DNA of 64,000 nt from Zanthoxylum bungeanum (GCA_019454045.1 SKCR01018436.1:1-64000), one strand, 5' to 3'. Numbered from the stretch's first letter, positions 22,593 to 33,555 are shown. Made by a program: numbers and translations. Notes: a model not told the origin generated them from the letters alone.

Positions 22593-22691
22593 TTATTCTC
22601 CGGTTTAGTCCCCCGTGGCTACTCCGTACTCCCGACCGGGCCGCGAGCCCGGGACAGCATGCGTCGCCCAGATTCATGTGTTCCCACAGTC

Positions 22692-22710
22692 TGGCGACTC
22701 CACTGGTGAT
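22692..22710 (+). promoter_or_regulatory. Primer binding site of element B (Arg tRNA type)
   Basis: TGGCGACTCCACTGGTGAT begins three bases after the LTR end CCCACA. It is complementary to the plant Arg tRNA 3' end with minor mismatches. Confidence 0.9.
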
Positions 22711-23866
22711 AGAGAATCGGCCCCAAAATATTGTCTTGTAATGTTTGGATTTATGTTCTAATTGACCGTGTCTATAGTGGATGAAATGGGGGTTTAATCA
22801 AAGGCATTTTGAGGCTAGGTAATGGTTTGGTGTCTTCCTTCACTCACTACCTTTCTAGAAGGAAAAGATGTGAAGGCACCTAGATAGCCATCTACTCGTA
22901 GCCTATTGTGATGGACTAATTTGGAGGACTCGTTGTTTATTCCTGACACCAAGCGATAAGAGCCTAAGAGGCTTGGGTATTTAAGTGAGCCTCGCTCCAC
23001 CTTCCCTCTGGGGAATCTACAACGGGAAATCCATTTGACAGTCAGTCACACACCCTAGCTCATTGGCACGTACCTTAGTGTATAAAAAAAGGTGCGCTCA
23101 CTTGGTTGCTCGAACCCTTGATTGGGGAGACCTAGTTGTGGGCCATCCTTCGCCGATGAGAGCCTTTGTCTACACTCCTGCGAACCCACCCATAGACCGG
23201 GGTTGTATGGTTAAAGTAACAATTATTTCCTTGAGTATGTGCTTGTGGACCATCCTCATTTGGATGCAGTTGGACTATTGTCAGAAATGCGAACTTGCTG
23301 GGCCATTTAAACTGGGGCGAGTTCGTACCTTATGACCATTGGGCCCAAAGCCTCTGAAATGTTGATGGGCCACTCTGTAGAAATTATTACTCGATGTTTG
23401 CATTATCTTTCTTTTATGCTTGTGTTTGGGAACATCATCGTTTGGATCCATTTGGACCATTTGTCATGAGATATGGACTTGTTGGGCCATTTAAACTGGG
23501 ACAAGAACGTATTTTATGACAATTGGGCCAAAGGCTTCTAAGTGTTGATGGGCCACTTTGTGCTTGTGTTCGGAACATTACCATTTGGATTTAGTTGAGC
23601 TCCTTGCCATGAGATATGAACTTGTTGGGCCATTTAAACTGGGACGGGTTCACTCATATGACAGTTAGCCCAAAAGCTTCTAAAATGATAATGGGCCGAT
23701 TTGTTGGAAGATTTTAGTTGATTCAATATGTTATATATGTTACATGCATCTCATGCACCTCATACATACATATATCCTGTTAACACCCTCTATGTCTCAA
23801 AAAGACATAATAGATTCCCGTTGGGTTAGGGAAGAGGGAAGACTCACTAAAAAACCGGTAACAGAT
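22711..23866 (+). repeat. Element B leader with ~120-bp tandem repeats, no gene
   Basis: From about 23250 to 23700 a unit of roughly 115-120 bp is repeated three to four times. It contains TTGTTGGGCCATTTAAACTG, a GACAATTGGGCC(C/A)AAA phrase and GATGGGCCACTTTGTGC. The upstream part (22790-23100) is closely shared with the H leader (62290-62600). No supported coding sequence. Confidence 0.7.
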
Positions 23867-25354
23867 ATGAGTACATCTGATAATGAGGTATCCCGGATAG
23901 ATCAGTTGGAGAATGGTTTCGCCAAGATTACTGAACAATTGCAAGCCTTGACTACTGCCATGACAAATATGGTTGTGCCCCGTGCTGGGGGAAATTCTGA
24001 GAATGTAAGACGTGAGGAGCCTCCGAATGGGTTGGGGGATGATATCCCCACTTTTGATGATGACATGGCAGAGTATGTAACAGGCAAAGTGATTGGGTCT
24101 CAGGCATAATTTCAGAAGCTTCGGGATCAGGTTGAGTCAGTTACCCGCAAGATGAGGGGTAAACATGAAGAGTTGTTAGACTATGAGGCAATGACCTTCG
24201 GAGAACAGCTGCCAACTCAGTTTAAAATGCCCGACATGGCCAAGTTTAATGGGAATGGAGACCCGAGAGTCCATCTGCAACAATATGTCTCAGTCATGAG
24301 TTCAGTGGGCCTATCACAGCGCCAAGTCCAAAAGATGTTTGGGATGTCACTCGAGGGGGCACATGTGGTTTGGTATCATAGCCTTGAGAAGAAGGTTAAG
24401 GAAGATTGGAGGGAACTAGCTGATGCTTTTCTGAAGTAGTATGTTACGGACTTAGAGATTGACTTGTCACTCCGTGATTTGGAGAACACTAAGTAGAAGC
24501 CGGAAGAAAGCTTCAAGGAGTATGTAGACCGCTGGAGAAGCCAGCTTTTGAAAATGCAGACTCGGCCCTCTGAGAAGGACCAGATTAAAATGATCATCAA
24601 GGGCACTAAGCCCTCGATCTATGGCAAGTTGAGGAGGATAACTTCAATGATTGCGGATTTCCGACAGTTGAGGGAAACTGTCATGGATATTGAGGAAGAA
24701 GAGGCTGAAAACAGAAAGTTTTATGGCCAGAATAGAAGGAATTTTGGAGGACATCCTGAAGCCAAGTCTTCCAGTGCTGAGGTCACTGCCATCAGAAACA
24801 TACGTTTCTCCAACTTGGGTAGACCTCTATCAAAGGTGTTTGAGAAATTGAAGATGCAAGGGCTCCTGAAACCCTTGGAACCTAAACCACTCCCCAGCCC
24901 TTTGCCGCACTACCTTGACTTGAACTTATTCTGTTATTTTCACCAGCAAAAGGGTCACGAAACTGACAACTGCCCCCGCCTTAGGCATGAGATCCAAGAC
25001 CTGATTGACACCCACAAAATACCTGACCCAGAAAGAGAGTAACCCAGCACACACAAGAATCCTCTACCAAATTACCACTCCGTCCCACCACCATGATCAA
25101 CTTTGGCTTGCCTGAAACCTTTGTCCTCCAAACCCTCAACCACCAAGCTTCTCACATGTGGATAAATGATAATAACAATGAAGAACCAGAGGCTGAGGAA
25201 GAAGGCACTGCTGTTTCTCCAAGTTTATCTTGCATTTTTAATAAAGAAATTTATTTTGTTTGCTTGTTCGAACCTTTTCTCAACAATAATAAAGAAGTTC
25301 ATTTCGCTTACTTGCCTGAATCTCCACTTCTCAACTTGCAACATGAGTGCATGT
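23867..25354 (+). pseudogene. Element B gag (Ogre/Tat type), broken
   Basis: ATG 23867 (MSTSDNEVSRIDQL) matches the A and H starts. Landmarks in order: KMRGKHEELLDYEAMTF, MAKFNGNGDPRVHLQQYVSV, VQKMFGMSLEGAHVVWYH, ESFKEYVDRWRSQLLKMQ, KGTKPSIYGKLRRITSMI and the knuckle-like CYFHQQKGHETDNC with DLIDTHKIPDPE after it. In-frame stops are TAA 24107, TAG 24437, TAG 24494 and TAA 25040. Sister copies have a sense codon at each site: GAA at 24107, CAA/CAG at 24494, CAA at 25040, and CAA in A at 24437. After 25042 the frame shifts and the tail (MINFGLPETFVLQTLNH) continues to about 25354. No protease or pol follows. Confidence 0.85.
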
Positions 25355-25735
25355 GACAAAAGCATTCAATCTTGGTAGTATGATACTCAGAATGTAGGGA
25401 ATCCTCAGAAGAAGCAAGCAGAAAAGATAAGTTGGCCATTCAGAAATCGGGAAATGAAGACAGTGAGACTGTTAGACTTGGAAAGGAAATGAGTTCATAG
25501 AACCAATTAATGTAGACAGATTGAAGCAGTACTTTGCCTAAGGAAGAGAAGACCGAGCTGTCACTAAGGGAATTGACCGAAGACCTAACCCAACGGGATA
25601 GGAAACTCATGCATACATGTATACATGTAACACATTTTGCATCTTTTTTGTGTTTGTTTTGTTTTATATTAACAGGTTTCGAAGAAAGAAAGAGAGAAAG
25701 CAGCAAAGGCAAGCTAGTCAGAAACAACAACAGTA

Positions 25736-26760
25736 CAGTTTTAGGAACGAATCCGGGGAATGAATCTCTCAGAATTTTAGAATGAATCCAGGGAATGAAT
25801 CTCTCAGAATTTGGAACGAATCCAGGGAATGAATCTCTCAGAATTTGGAGCGAATCCAGGGAATGAATCTCTCAGAATTTGGAATGAATCCAAGGAATGA
25901 ATCTCTCAGAGTTTGGAAGGAATCCAGGGAATGAATCTCTCAGAATCTTGGAACGAAACCAGAGAATGAATCTCTTAAGAATTTGGAATGAATCCAAGGA
26001 ATGAATCTCTTAGAATTTGGAATGAATCCAGGGAATGAATCTCTCAGAATTTTGGAACGAAACCAGAGAATGAATCTCTCAAGAATTTGGAATGAATCCA
26101 AGGAATGAATCTCTTAGAATTTGGAATGAATCCAGGGAATGAATCTATCAGAATTTGGAATGAATCTCTTAGAATTTGGAATGAATCCAGGGAATGAATC
26201 TACAGAATTTGGAATGAATCTCTCAGAATTTGGAACGAATCTCTCAGAATTCTGGAATGAATCCAGGAATGAATCCGGGAATAGATCCCAGGGTCGAGGC
26301 CCACGTCAGCAGAATTTTGGAAGGAATCCGGGAATGAATCCCAGGGCCGAAGCCCACATCGGTAGAGTTTTGGAATGAATCCCAGGGCCGAGGCCCACAT
26401 TGTCAGAATTTTGGAATGAATCCTAGGGTCGGGGCCCACACCATCAGAGTTTAGGAATGAATCCATGAAGGAATCTAGGAATGAATCCTAAGGCCGAGGC
26501 CCACATCATCAGTTTTTTTTGGAATGAATCCTAGCCCGCACTGTTAGAATTTTGGAATTAATCCATGAATGAATCTTAGGGCGAGGCCCATGCCAGCTTG
26601 GGGGCGAGGCCCCACATCATTTCAGCTTGGGGGCGAGGCTCATGTCGGCCTGGGAGCGAGGCTCCACACCATATCATCTTGGGGGGCGAAGCCCATAACA
26701 GCTTGAGGGCGAGGCCCACATCGGTTGCAGTTATTGGGATGCGTCCCAGGATCGAGGTCC
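25736..26760 (+). repeat. Hypervariable tandem array in element B 3' region
   Basis: The first part (to about 26270) is a 34-37 bp unit built from GAATGAATCCAGGGAATG plus AATCTCTCAGAATTTGG. It grades into longer units that add a GGGCCGAGGCCCACAT phrase (26270-26590), then GGGGGCGAGGC(C/T)C units (26575-26730). It sits in the same position as the A arrays but has unrelated sequence. Confidence 0.88.
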
Positions 26761-26884
26761 ACTGCATCATCAGCTCGGCGGAACAGCAGGCAAGTCAGGT
26801 GGCAGCTGGCGAGCCAGGTAAGTAAAAATGCATTGCATAACTTTGATAGGATTGTTCAAAGTCACACACTGCACAAGTCCCATC

Positions 26885-26898
26885 AAAGTGAGGGCGAT
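26885..26898 (+). promoter_or_regulatory. Polypurine tract of element B
   Basis: AAAGTGAGGGCGAT lies directly before TGTAGGCATTGC of the 3' LTR. Confidence 0.8.
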
Positions 26899-29800
26899 TG
26901 TAGGCATTGCATTTTCGCATGTGAAACCCTATGATGAGTCTCAGTTGGAGGCACTACCTTTTTTAGCTAAGGATATTGCGGGAAACGAAGGTCGGAAGAG
27001 GAAATTCAGAATAAGTACGTCATCAAGTTCATTTCACAAGTTCACTGTCTTCGTTAGTGCTGCGTTCGTTACTTCGTTCGAACGTCAGGCTGATTGCAGA
27101 CGTTCGTGCCACGTTCGAATGGGCGTTCGAATGGAGTCGGTATTTCTGGTTTTGCTGCTAGCCTCGCACCCCAGCCCAATTAACCCCCCAAAGCCCATAA
27201 AACACATCCCAATTTAATTAAATTAAACATTAAATATTAAATAAAATATTTAAACCATTTACCAATTAAATAAAACATAAAATATAATCATACCTAATGA
27301 AGATAAATCAAATGTATTAACTTCCTAACTAAACAAATCACATACTAAATTAAAAAGATGCCATGCCTAATTAAAATCAATCATAACAAATTAAATATAT
27401 TGACTTCCTAATCTAGCCAAGATTTGTCCCCCCTCAATCTTTGACTTTCCTTGCTTAACACCAAATCAAATCCTCACTTTAATGCCAAAATCCCTTCCTT
27501 GTGAGACAAGGTGAAGCCCTAGCCCTTCTCTATATAAACAACCCCTAACCTAGCCACCCCTTCTCGGATCTCTCTAGCTCATACAGATAACTCACAGAAA
27601 AATCACAACACAAAGAGCTTTAGCCACTCACGGTAATAGCAACAAGAAGAACACAACCATTCCCCTCATCTCCTCCACTCCATAACCAAAAACAGCACCC
27701 TCATAAACCTCTCCTTCCCCTAATCACCAAAAATCACACTTCCATACAGTAGCCCGAAATCACCTTAAAACAGCAGCAAAAATACCCCAAAATAGTCCCA
27801 AAAATCCCTTAAAACAGCAACATAAACTACACTTATAATCCTTGAAATAACCACACAAAACCACACTAAAAGAACCACGAAAAATACTCGAAACAGTCCA
27901 CTAAAACAGTAAGCAAAAATACAGAGGAAACGGCAGCGAAACCACAAGGAAACAGCAGCAAAATGGAGTCGAAACAGTAGCTTGAGTGGCCGAACAGCGA
28001 AGGAAAAGGCAAACCAGTGAACCAGAAAAGTTGCGGAGCTTTACCCCTTCCGATCTGCATGAAACGCGAGTCCGAGAGACGGCTTAAAAGGTTAAACCTG
28101 AGGGTACTTCCCACACTCATCTTCATTTGATTCTTGTTATTTATTTTGACTGTATTTTAATTCTTTGTTGAATATTGTTTGTATATGATGTGTGTTGTGG
28201 GTATTGGATGAATGGAAGAGTGTCGTCTCTTGTGGTATATAGGATGGAAACCCAGATGTAAATTCCGTAGCCGAATCCGAATGGACGGTAGTGCGGTCTG
28301 TACTTGGGATACAACTCCACGTACCACTTGAGTAAACGGCACCTTCTTTTGTTTCATAGTGGATTGATTTATCTATTTTTCGTTACTTGAATTCTGCATG
28401 TTGCTTATTTATGTATGATACAATCGAGTGCATGGGCTTAGTAAGTGCGATGAAAGGTCCCCTAATTGGAGGGGTTAAAATCCTTCACCATGATGCTTTG
28501 CCGCACCGATTGATGTGTGTTCGGTTGAATGCAAGATATGTTCAATCGGGCATACTAAGTTTGATACGATTGTCTTTATTTTGTATGCATGATGCAATCG
28601 AGTGCATGGGCTTAGTAAGTGCGATGAAAGGTCTCCTAATTGGAGGGGTTAAAATCTTTTACCACGATGCTTTGCCGCGCCGGTTGATGTGTGTTCGGTT
28701 GAATACAAGATACGTTAAATCGGGCATACTACGTTTAATATTATTGCTTTTAATTCTTTGTATGCATGATTCAATCGAGCGCATGGGCTTAGTAAGTGCG
28801 ATGTGAGATCCCCTATAGGGAGGGGTTAAACCCCTTTACCACGATGCTTTGCCGCGGCGGTTGATGTGTGTTCGGTTGAATGCAAGATACGTTTGATCGG
28901 ACATACTGAGCTTGACATTGTCATCTTTATTCTTTGTGTTGCATGCATCAGGTCTGATTCCGTTCGAACTCGTTCTCGGACGCTACATGAACGCGAACCT
29001 TCTGTTTACCGTTCGAACGCGTTCTCGAACGCTACGCGAATGCACACGCATTTTCTTAGTCTCATAATACATCAGGTCTGGTTCCGTTCGAACGCGTTCT
29101 CGAACGCTATACGAACGCGAACCTTCTATTTACCGTTCGAACGCGTTCTCGAACACTACGTGAACGCACACGCACTTTCTTAGTCTTATCATGCATCAGG
29201 TATGGTTCCGTTCGAACGCGTTATCAAACGCCATACGAACGTGAACCTTCTGTTTACCGTTCGAACGCGTTTACGAACGCTACACGAACGCGAACACACT
29301 GAACTGAGACATATTCATCACATGCCATCTATAATTGTTTCTTAAGTGATTTTTTTATGAAACCCCCATATAGTCGTTCTTATCTTTGTGCACATCATAA
29401 TGAAAAACATGTTTGTTCCATTGGTTGCGTCATTTGCCTTAGTCTTGATTTAACGTATTACGATTCATATACCTATGTCATGATGACTTTGGGAGTATTA
29501 TTTCTTGTGGTATATCGGATGGAAACCCAGACATAAATTCCGTAGCCTATTCCGAATGGACGGTAGTGCGGTCTGTACTTGGGATACAATTCCACGTATC
29601 ACTTGGAAAAGTGCTCACATGTATGCTTGTATGGTTAGTATGTATGCTTGTGTTTTCCGTGAACATGATATGCTAAATGAAATTGTATGTTCGTTGTTAC
29701 TTTGAGGTATTTTCAAGCATGCAATCTTAGATGTGAAATGTATGTGTAAGTTTCATTTTGTACATGTGAATTTAGAAGCATGATACTCTTGGAAATAAGT

Positions 29801-30053
29801 GCTACTTAAGCCTAATTAAATTATTACATAAATCCTTTCATCACAAGTGGCATGAGTAAGGGACCATTCCGAACCCAACGGTTTGAGGTCTTCCCTTGCG
29901 AGAGGTGAGTGCGGCCTTAAATCTCATTTTACCGGTTCACACCGGGTGGCGACTCCATTATTCTCCGGTTTAGTTCCCCGTGGCTACTCCGTACTCCCGA
30001 CTGGGCCGCGAGCCCGGGACAGCATGCGTCGCCCAGATTCCTGTGTTCCCACA
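26899..30053 (+). repeat. Element B 3' LTR (3155 bp)
   Basis: Colinear over its full length with 19535-22688, including both triplicate arrays, both ~97-nt blocks, the TATA box (27529-27540) and the primer-like 11-mer (29947-29957). It ends GTTCCCACA before the duplicated CCAGT. Confidence 0.95.
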
Positions 30054-30196
30054 CCAGTTCACACTGGGTGGTGATTCATTTATTCTCCGGTTTAGTCCCT
30101 CGCGGCCTACTCCGTACTCTCTACGGCTGCGAGCTCAACAGTGTCGTGATCGCTGAGCATCATAGGCATAGTAGTGAACCCCACTTTGATCGTACA
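30054..30196 (+). repeat. Element A 3' LTR, tail after the B insertion
   Basis: It resumes as CCAGTTCACACTGGGTGG and ends TCGTACA before the ATAAT duplication. At about 30131-30160 it carries the empty version of the C target site (GAGCTCAACAGTGTCGTG). Confidence 0.9.
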
Positions 30197-30201
30197 ATAA
30201 T

Positions 30202-31246
30202 AAACATGTCCTAATCTAGCTTGTCATAAATAAGAAGACTCAAACAAATAAGTAGAAGAAATATCTTTATTGATTTTTGAAATAATTGTCATTACATTGA
30301 GCTTAAACAGCCTATCAGATACATATCCATTCCCCATATACATTCCATTCTTAGATAAAACAACCATGTCTAAATCAAACAACAGTTGGAAGTCATATTA
30401 GTTCACAAGCGTCTTGTTACCAAGTTCTTCCTAATTTTTGGTACGAACATAACATTGTTCAGAGTCAGCTCCTTTCTAGAATTCATCTTTAAAACCACAT
30501 TTCCTTGACCTTATATCTCAAATGTAGTTTAATTACTAATAAACAGTTTTTCTCCATTTTCAATAGGTTCAATAGAAGTAAACAACCCATTGTCTAAATA
30601 CACATGACTGGTAGCTCCAGTATCAATCCACTACTCTTTCAAATTTGAACATACTAGATTCACTTTTGACACAACAATAGAAAGGTTTATGTCAAAAACA
30701 TCTTAGGTGATGTTGTTTAATATGTTAGCTTGATGAGCCTGTTTATTCTTCGGTAATCTGTATTCTGAAGCTTTATGCCCCATTTTTTCATAGTTGAAGC
30801 ATTTTCCTTTAAATCTAGTTTTCTTTTTGGAGACACCTCCTTTACGATCTAACTTAGATCCTTTGTTGGTCTTATTGCTTTTAAAGTTATGACTATGTTC
30901 CATAACATTTGCTCATGTCTCTGAACTGGCCATCTTCTTTTCAAAATTTATGTTGCTATCTTCAATTTGAAGCTTAATAACTAGATGTTCATTATTCATT
31001 TCCTTTTGCTTATATTTAAGATAACTCTTGAAATCTTTCCAAGCATGAGATAATTTTTCAGTAATAGTAGCAACTTGGAAAGCTTCACTAAAGTTCACCC
31101 CCTCTGCAAAAATTTCCCATAAAATTACTTGGATTTCATGAACTTGACTCATAACAGATTTGGAGTCCATCATTTTATAATCTAAGAATCGGCTTACAAT
31201 AAATTTCTTAGTGCCAGCATCCTCAGTCTTATATTTACGGTCTAAA
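30202..31246 (-). pseudogene. copia element D, gag / protease / GAG-pre-integrase fragment
   Basis: Minus-strand gag begins at the broken right edge ([35 protein letters not shown]) and runs to a knuckle CFNYEKMGHKASEY in which the 2nd and 4th metal ligands are Tyr in place of Cys (TGT/TGC to TAT/TAC). A protease site follows (WIDTGATSHVYLDNG) with TAG in place of the first of two expected Trp codons at 30631-30633. Next is FVPKIRKNLVT, then the pre-integrase region SSYL-stop-QARLGHVYY, where TGA replaces Trp. Element A interrupts it here and it continues at 335-1. The upstream part of gag is cut off by the LTR sequence starting at 31247. Confidence 0.88.
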
Positions 31247-31684
31247 TGTTGGACAATTATGACCCATAGCATCACTATTTGTAAAAGACATTGTGATTTT
31301 TGTACAAATTAACTATGTGACAAAGGAAATTGTTATTTTATCATTTTGTAATTAGATTACTTTGATATATAAATGATAAAAGTCCTTACGATTAGTTCTG
31401 GATTAATAAGATATGAGACAGTATTAATCCACGAACGATTTAATCATTAAATATCCCTAGTCGTAGTATTATCGAGACTGGACATCGATAATGTGGAATA
31501 GACTATTATTACACTTGTGCGTGTTATGGAAGCGTAACGGCATAGTTCTCATATATTTAGGTTTTGGATACTCATTCAAGTGTAATAGGAGGTTCTGTTT
31601 ACCGATCGTATGGAAACAGCTTCGCTCTGGATAGACCCCTCGGAATCTCATTGCTAGTATGACTATGTGTCTATGGGTCATAAA
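31247..31684 (+). repeat. Partial C-family LTR (first ~430 bp), tandemly duplicated
   Basis: It starts TGTTGGACAATTATGACC and stops after GACTATGTGTCTATGGG plus TCATAAA, where an almost identical copy begins at 31685. Over the shared ~430 bp I see one clear substitution. Either a very recent tandem duplication, a nested truncated insertion, or an assembly artefact. Confidence 0.88.
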
Positions 31685-33555
31685 TGTTGGACAATTATGA
31701 CCCATAGCATCACTATTTGTAAAAGACATTGTGATTTTTGTACAAATTAACTATGTGACAAAGGAAATTGTTATTTTATCATTTTGTAATTAGATTACTT
31801 TGATATATAAATGATAAAAGTCCTTACGATTAGTTCTGGATTAATAAGATATGAGACAGTATTAATCCACGAACGATTTAATCATTAAATATCCCTAGTC
31901 GTAGTATTATCGAGACTGGACATCGATAATGTGGAATAGACTATTATTACACTTGTGCGTGTTATGGAAGCGTAACGGCATAGTTCTCATATATTTAGGT
32001 TTTGGATACTCATTCAAGTGTAATAGGAGGTTCTGTTTACCGATCGTATGGAAACAGCTTCGCTCTGGATAGACCCATCGGAATCTCATTGCTAGTATGA
32101 CTATGTGTCTATGGGAATCCGATTCAGGGTAGGTGTATTTGGTCTTAACCTGAGACTTGCATCGCTAATACTTACGACAATCAGTACGCTTTGGTTTTGA
32201 TCGTCCGGGGCTTTAACAGGTTTTGTGTACGCCTCTTCTTGGTTTACTGAGAATCGTAGTATATTGGGTGTGATGTCAGATGGAAGTATCACTTCAGTCA
32301 TATGGAGAAGATGATCACGCAGGGATACAGAACTAGTACTCTTATATGCTGCAGCTATTAGGATAATATGACTAGATCTTGATTATTCGATTACAGAGAC
32401 TAGTTGCTAGTGATCCGATATATGCTTCGTACGAGGCAGACACAATTCTAGCCCTAGGCCTAGCATGTGACATCTGATATTGGATCGTAATACGCAATAC
32501 ATAGTATATTATGCCTGATATAGATTATATATTCTTCGTTGAATATTTCTGGAGATTTGGGTAGGCACGGTGTTTTGCTAGAAGTCAACCATGTCTTGTA
32601 AATCGATAAGAACGTGGTACGGGATACGCACGTGTTCGGATAGTCTGATGACCATATTTATTGCCAACATATCCAGGGATCTCTTCGGTCGCTTCCCAAA
32701 GATTCACCGATGACATTTGACTTGAACAAAATTAATATGGGATTAATTATGAGAGAGAGAAAATTAATCTGGGATTAATTACAGCAAGAATTTATCTGGG
32801 ATAAAATTCGATTAGAAGATAGAACACGACTAATTTGGAATTAATCGATTAATAATATATTGGATATATTAATTGAAATTGGATTTCAACGTGGAATTAA
32901 AATTGGATTTTAATTAGGGCGAACGAATTAATTTGGAATTAATTCGTAAGCGACTTTCGTAATAATTTTGTTTGGCATTATTATTTAATTAAATTGGATT
33001 TAATTACGTCGCGACGGAAAATTTATTTAGTTCGGAATTAAACGAACCCGGGCTTGAGCGAAGTTGCGTGTTGAGTTAGCCGACTTAAATTTGGATTTTA
33101 AAAGTGGTGGGACCCACTTCACTTACATCAACATGTTAGACATTTGATGGAGGTTGTTGTTGGCTTCAGTAAGGCTTGAATTGCTTATGAAACACTCAAA
33201 CCAAAACCAACACTCAACCTTTGTATAAATTAGTTAAGTCAACTTTGGAAGTGTGATAATTTATTATTCACAGCAAACTCTTTCTTCTACTTAGCTCATT
33301 GCCGTGAGCTTCTTCCTTCTCCCTTGAAGTTTTATTGCAAAATTTCATTAAGCTGGTACTTTAAAGAGTTGAATGAGGTGTTAGGGAAACTCACCCAAGA
33401 GCAAAATCAACAAAGCCAAAGCTTGGAGCTACATCCATTGGAGCATTTCTTGGAAATTCTCATCCATTCATTGTAAGTTTTTTCCGCAACCTTTCTTGAT
33501 TATTCATACACAATATCATGACTTAGAGACCTTGGGCATGTCTATGACACTAACA
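31685..33555 (+). repeat. C-family LTR (~1.87 kb variant) followed by a primer site
   Basis: Colinear with the element C LTR but shorter: it lacks the GGCC near-palindromes and most of the hairpin. It ends ACACTAACA and is followed by TGGTATCAAAGCC (33557-33569), a Met-tRNA primer site, so it was a 5' LTR. Similarity to the C internal leader continues only to about 33615, where sequence of element F begins. No 3' LTR is seen. Confidence 0.85.

Larger units (their letters stand above)
19535..22688 (+). repeat. Element B 5' LTR (3154 bp)
   Basis: It contains a CpG-rich GTTCGAACG segment at 19690-19770, a TATA box at 20165-20173, a ~176-bp triplicate (21046-21570), a 124-bp triplicate rich in GTTCGAACGCG (21581-21940), two copies of the conserved ~97-nt block (20869-20965, 22144-22239) and the R/U5-type block (22488-22650). 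Long open frames inside it are artefacts of the triplicates. Confidence 0.95.
19535..30053 (+). mobile_element. Element B: Ogre/Tat-like gag-only LTR retrotransposon nested in A 3' LTR
   Basis: It begins TGTAGGCATTGC (19535) and ends GTTCCCACA (30053), with the perfect 5-bp duplication CCAGT (19530-19534, 30054-30058). LTRs are 3154 bp (19535-22688) and 3155 bp (26899-30053); the internal part is only 4.2 kb. It has an Arg-tRNA primer site, one broken gag frame, a tandem-repeat 3' region and a purine tract, but no pol domain. By eye the first 250 bp of the two LTRs differ at about 8 positions and much of the rest looks more similar, so this is one of the younger insertions here. It depended on proteins from an autonomous relative. 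Confidence 0.95.
341..30196 (+). mobile_element. Element A: Ogre/Tat-like gag-only LTR retrotransposon, host of nested C and B
   Basis: Both ends are seen: LTR start TGTAGGCACTGC at 341, LTR end TCGTACA at 30196, flanked by the duplication ATAAT. Without the nested elements C and B it is about 9.27 kb: 5' LTR 341-2432 plus 12498-12551 (about 2146 bp), internal part 12552-17521, and 3' LTR 17522-19534 plus 30059-30196 (about 2151 bp). The primer site matches the 3' end of plant Arg tRNA, the primer used by the Ogre/Tat branch of Ty3/gypsy. The internal part holds a gag-like reading frame and a tandem-repeat-rich 3' region. No protease, reverse transcriptase, RNase H or integrase is visible, so it must have moved with proteins supplied in trans. 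Confidence 0.9.

Noticed and set aside
26139..26378. Plus-strand frame with repeating MNLSEFG units
   Set aside because: By-product of the B 3' tandem array; no start context or homology.
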